A DNA stretch of 17,284 nucleotides, taken from assembly GCA_964503935.1 (NCBI GenBank), contig CAZDCJ010000025.1, positions 1 through 17,284 on the forward strand. Reading direction: 5' to 3'. The DNA is from STD2-77 sp964503935. Its GTDB lineage: Bacteria; Patescibacteriota; Minisyncoccia; JAHIHE01; JAGLIN01. Shown here one piece after another: positions 14,846-17,284 of the stretch (position 1 is its first letter; every line of letters begins with the position of its first letter). The notes under the pieces are model-generated. The model did no database searches. It was given only the letters and a program-made list of their open reading frames with translations, and was not told the DNA's origin. The translations under genes were made by a program, and so were the position numbers.

Positions 14846-15391
14846 TTGGAAAAGATATATAAATCAGTTCTTGCCATAGCGGCGCTGCTGGTGTTGCTCG
14901 CAATCTACGGCTATACCACTCGTGAAGGTCAGTATCTGAATGAGACGGTAGAGCTGGAGCCGCTGATGTGTTCGGATAACGTGGAGAATCTGGCTTTTGC
15001 CGATACTATGTCCAGCTTCGATATGATCTATCACGTGGGCAATAAGACATATGCGGGAATCGCTTTCAACAGGGTAAATGATGGTCGATATCTGCCCATC
15101 AATTGGGAGTACGAAAAATCCAATGTTTTGGACGGCTGGATCAGCCAATCAAATGGCGACGGATACCTGGTCGGGGATCTGTTCAAGGATGGGTATAGAT
15201 ATCGCATAAAGGCTATCATGGATGGTAATACGGTCTATTATAATACCGAAACACAATATCTCGGAAAACTCTTTTATGTTTCTGAATATAAAGTGGACGG
15301 TAATAATCGGGTATTGATCAAAAGACATGCGGACCTGAAAGGCTATTTGCGCCAGGAAAATAATATAAGCCAATCCCATACATGGGGATAA
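14846..15391 (+). CDS. Membrane-anchored protein of unknown function
   Basis: With the TTG start at 14846 this is a 181-aa protein. A short basic N-terminus (EKIYKS) is followed by one hydrophobic helix (SVLAIAALLVLLAIYGYT, about residues 7-24), which acts as a signal anchor. About 155 residues would then lie outside the membrane. They are rich in Tyr, Asn, Gly and Asp and look beta-stranded (for example DGYRYRIKAIMDGNTVYYNTE). There is no lipobox and only one Cys, so neither lipoprotein processing nor disulfides are indicated. I recognise no family. It has its own promoter and is closed by a strong terminator, so it is a single-gene unit between the transposase and argS. Its role is open. 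Confidence 0.75.
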   Translation: MEKIYKSVLAIAALLVLLAIYGYTTREGQYLNETVELEPLMCSDNVENLAFADTMSSFDMIYHVGNKTYAGIAFNRVNDGRYLPINWEYEKSNVLDGWISQSNGDGYLVGDLFKDGYRYRIKAIMDGNTVYYNTETQYLGKLFYVSEYKVDGNNRVLIKRHADLKGYLRQENNISQSHTWG

Positions 15392-15396
15392 TAGTG

Positions 15397-15421
15397 GGAA
15401 TCTATCGAAGATTCCTTTTTT
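15397..15421 (+). terminator. Intrinsic terminator after the membrane protein gene
   Basis: GGAATCT (15397-15403) and AGATTCC (15409-15415) form a perfect 7-bp stem around ATCGA, followed at once by six T. It is the clearest terminator in the window, lying 6 nt past the stop at 15391. Confidence 0.85.
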
Positions 15422-15422
15422 A

Positions 15423-15451
15423 TTGAGAAAAAGCCGGCTTTGTGCTAGGCT
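15423..15451 (+). promoter_or_regulatory. Candidate argS promoter
   Basis: TTGAGA (15423-15428), a 17-bp spacer and TAGGCT (15446-15451) precede argS with a predicted leader of about 20 nt. The -35 box starts two bases after the T-run of the preceding terminator. The -10 box matches the consensus poorly. Confidence 0.45.
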
Positions 15452-15477
15452 TAAGGCATAAGAACTAAAGCAAATCA

Positions 15478-17220
15478 ATGATAAAGCAGGAAATCGAGAA
15501 GATGCTGAGGGCGGCAATCAAGGCGAAATTCGGCGTGGAAGACATGGATTTTGAGGTGGAAAACCCCAAGCAGAAAGGCAACGGAGACTATGCGGCCAAT
15601 GCGGCTATGGTGCTTGCCAAGAGGCTGGGAAAGAATCCCCGCGAGGTAGCTGAGGAAATTACGGCGGAAATCCTGAAGGATCCGAAGAGCGGGGAATATT
15701 TTGCCAAAGTCGAGCCGGCCGGACCGGGGTTCGTCAATTTCTATATCAGCGACGAAATGCTCCATGAGAACGCCGCCCAGGTCCTGGAGAAGAAGGAGAA
15801 GTTCGGAAGAAGCGCTATCGGCGAAGGCAAGACCGTGCTCATTGACTATTCCTCGATCAACATCGCCAAACCCATGCATGTGGGGCATCTCCGTTCGACC
15901 ATCATCGGTCAGGCGCTTTATAATATCTATGCCGCTTTGGGCTACAAAGTCGTGGGCGACAATCATATCGGCGACTGGGGGACGCAGTTCGGGAAGATGA
16001 TCTATGCCTACAAGAATTGGGGAGATAAGAAAGCGATTGCCAAGGATCCTATTGAAGAGATGACTGCGCTCTATGTCCGATTCCATAAGGAGACAGAGGA
16101 AAGAAAGGAGCTGGAGGAGCTGGCGCGCCTTGAGACGAAGAAGCTGCAGGACGGAGATGATGAGAATACGAAAATCTGGAAATTCCTGGTGCGGGCGAGT
16201 CTCAAGGATGCGGATAAGATTTACAAGATACTGGGCGTAAAGATAGATCATACGCTGGGGGAGAGTTTCTACCATGGCATGCTGCCTGGCGTGGTCGCGG
16301 ATGCGATGAGTAAGAAGATTGCGGAAAAAAGCGATGGGGCGATGATCATCAATCTGGAGAAATTCGGACTGCCGCCTTTTCTCATCCAAAAGAGCGACGG
16401 GGCTTATCTTTACGCTACTACGGATCTTGCGGCGGCCAAATACCGCAAAGAGAAATTCCGGGCGGACAAGCTGCTGTATGTCGTTTCCAACGAACAGGCG
16501 CTTCATCTCGAGCAGCTCTTCAAGTCGCTAGAGCTTCTGGGGTATTGTCCGGAGACGGAGATGAAGCATGTCAAATTCGGAATGGTTCTGGGCGAAGCTG
16601 GCAAGAAATTCTCTACGCGCAAGGGTGATACGGTAAAGCTCGAGGATCTCATTGCTAAGGCGGTAGACATGGCAAAGGAAGTGATCGAGGAGAAGAATCC
16701 GGCCTTGAGTCAGAAGGAAAAGAAAAAGATCGCCTGGACGGTAGGGCTCGGGGCGGTAAAATATAACGATCTCTCGCAGAACCGGCTTACCGATATCGTA
16801 TTCAATTGGGAGAAAATGCTTTCATTCGAGGGCAACAGCGCGCCATATCTCCAATATACCTATGCGCGCATAAATTCCCTTCGGGGAAGATACAAAGAGG
16901 AGAACCGGCTGGAGGCACGGCTGCCTTTCCAGAAGATCCGTTGGGAGCTCCTTGCTGAAGAGGCGGAGAAAGATATCCTCCGGCTGCTTCTCCGATATCC
17001 GGAGGCGATAGAGAATGCAGCAAGGGAAAACGGTCCGCATCTTATCGCGCTCTATATCTATCAGCTCGCCTCGGCATACAACGTGTTCTATAATTCTTAT
17101 CAGATCCTCAAGGCGGACAAAGAACTCAAGAAAGCCCGCCTTGCGCTTTCAGAAGCGACAGCGATTGTCATCAAGAATGGCCTTACCCTCCTGGGAATCG
17201 AAGCGCCGGAAAGGATGTGA
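15478..17220 (+). CDS. argS: Arginyl-tRNA synthetase
   Basis: This 580-aa class I enzyme charges tRNA-Arg. The N-terminal Add1 domain (about 1-95) contains GNGDYAANAAMVLAKRLGKNP (34-54). The Rossmann core shows the HIGH motif as HVGH (134-137) in SSINIAKPMHVGHLRST (125-141), then NHIGDWGTQFG (162-172) and the KMSKS-loop equivalent KFSTRKGD (377-384). The C-terminal helical DALR anticodon domain runs from about 455 and includes the conserved SAPYLQYTYAR stretch. Length is normal. The ATG is preceded by only a weak ribosome site (AAAG). It is transcribed away from the transposase and its neighbour and is followed by 64 nt with no recognisable terminator to the window end. Confidence 0.98.
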   Translation: MIKQEIEKMLRAAIKAKFGVEDMDFEVENPKQKGNGDYAANAAMVLAKRLGKNPREVAEEITAEILKDPKSGEYFAKVEPAGPGFVNFYISDEMLHENAAQVLEKKEKFGRSAIGEGKTVLIDYSSINIAKPMHVGHLRSTIIGQALYNIYAALGYKVVGDNHIGDWGTQFGKMIYAYKNWGDKKAIAKDPIEEMTALYVRFHKETEERKELEELARLETKKLQDGDDENTKIWKFLVRASLKDADKIYKILGVKIDHTLGESFYHGMLPGVVADAMSKKIAEKSDGAMIINLEKFGLPPFLIQKSDGAYLYATTDLAAAKYRKEKFRADKLLYVVSNEQALHLEQLFKSLELLGYCPETEMKHVKFGMVLGEAGKKFSTRKGDTVKLEDLIAKAVDMAKEVIEEKNPALSQKEKKKIAWTVGLGAVKYNDLSQNRLTDIVFNWEKMLSFEGNSAPYLQYTYARINSLRGRYKEENRLEARLPFQKIRWELLAEEAEKDILRLLLRYPEAIENAARENGPHLIALYIYQLASAYNVFYNSYQILKADKELKKARLALSEATAIVIKNGLTLLGIEAPERM

Positions 17221-17284
17221 GGGGAAAGGGGTGTACAGTTAACAGTCAATGGTAACACTTTCTAGATATTTCTCATGGGGAGTA

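Noticed and set aside
15475..16506. 343-codon minus-strand open frame opposite argS
   Set aside because: It lies wholly inside argS, whose motifs are complete; the opposite frame is an artefact of codon composition and has no recognisable domain.
17225..17266. Possible argS terminator in the last 64 bases
   Set aside because: GTGTACAG and GTAACAC give only a weak broken pairing and no T-run follows.

Overview
The window looks like a piece of a Patescibacteria/CPR (Parcubacteria-type) bacterial chromosome. The reasons are a Mur ligase whose usual N-terminal domain is replaced by a membrane domain, a FemAB-like protein next to an FtsQ-like protein, a small DUF5663-like protein, very lysine/glutamate-rich orphan proteins, and weak or absent Shine-Dalgarno sequences on many genes. 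TGA is used as a normal stop (for example at the ends of the FemAB-like gene and argS), so code 25 is not in use. The assignment is inference from gene content; no rRNA or phylogenetic marker search was possible.

Layout. Positions 1-13522 are almost entirely minus-strand genes. Read in their own direction they are: lysS (13522-11987), serS (11813-10563), an alpha/beta hydrolase (10433-9576), a tightly packed cell-envelope block made of a membrane-anchored MurF-like ligase (9510-7870), a DegT/StrS-type PLP aminotransferase (7877-6627), a FemAB-like peptidyltransferase (6607-5588) and an FtsQ/DivIB-like divisome protein (5588-4563), and then a three-gene block of unknown function (4486-276) with its own promoter. 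That block holds a charged 233-aa protein, a 1040-aa very charged multidomain protein, and a DUF5663-like protein that overlaps it by ATGA. From 13920 onward genes are on the plus strand: an IS1595-family transposase, a short TTG-started membrane-anchored unknown protein followed by a clear terminator, and argS.

How the genes work together. The envelope block links late peptidoglycan precursor synthesis (MurF-like), an amino-sugar or similar aminotransferase, peptide cross-bridge or side-chain addition (FemAB) and septal wall assembly (FtsQ), with start/stop overlaps that suggest translational coupling. Three aminoacyl-tRNA synthetases (Ser, Lys, Arg) lie within 7 kb. The 276-4486 block is the best candidate for something undescribed: three co-directional genes, two with no recognisable family, one carrying two related beta-type segments and a pair of helical repeats.

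Four intergenic regions (43-186, 10482-10536, 11866-11964, about 13675-13820) hold foldback elements built on a GTCATTCC- or CTGAACTTGTTTCAG-type core. They look like members of dispersed palindromic repeat families and none of them has a good terminator U-tract.
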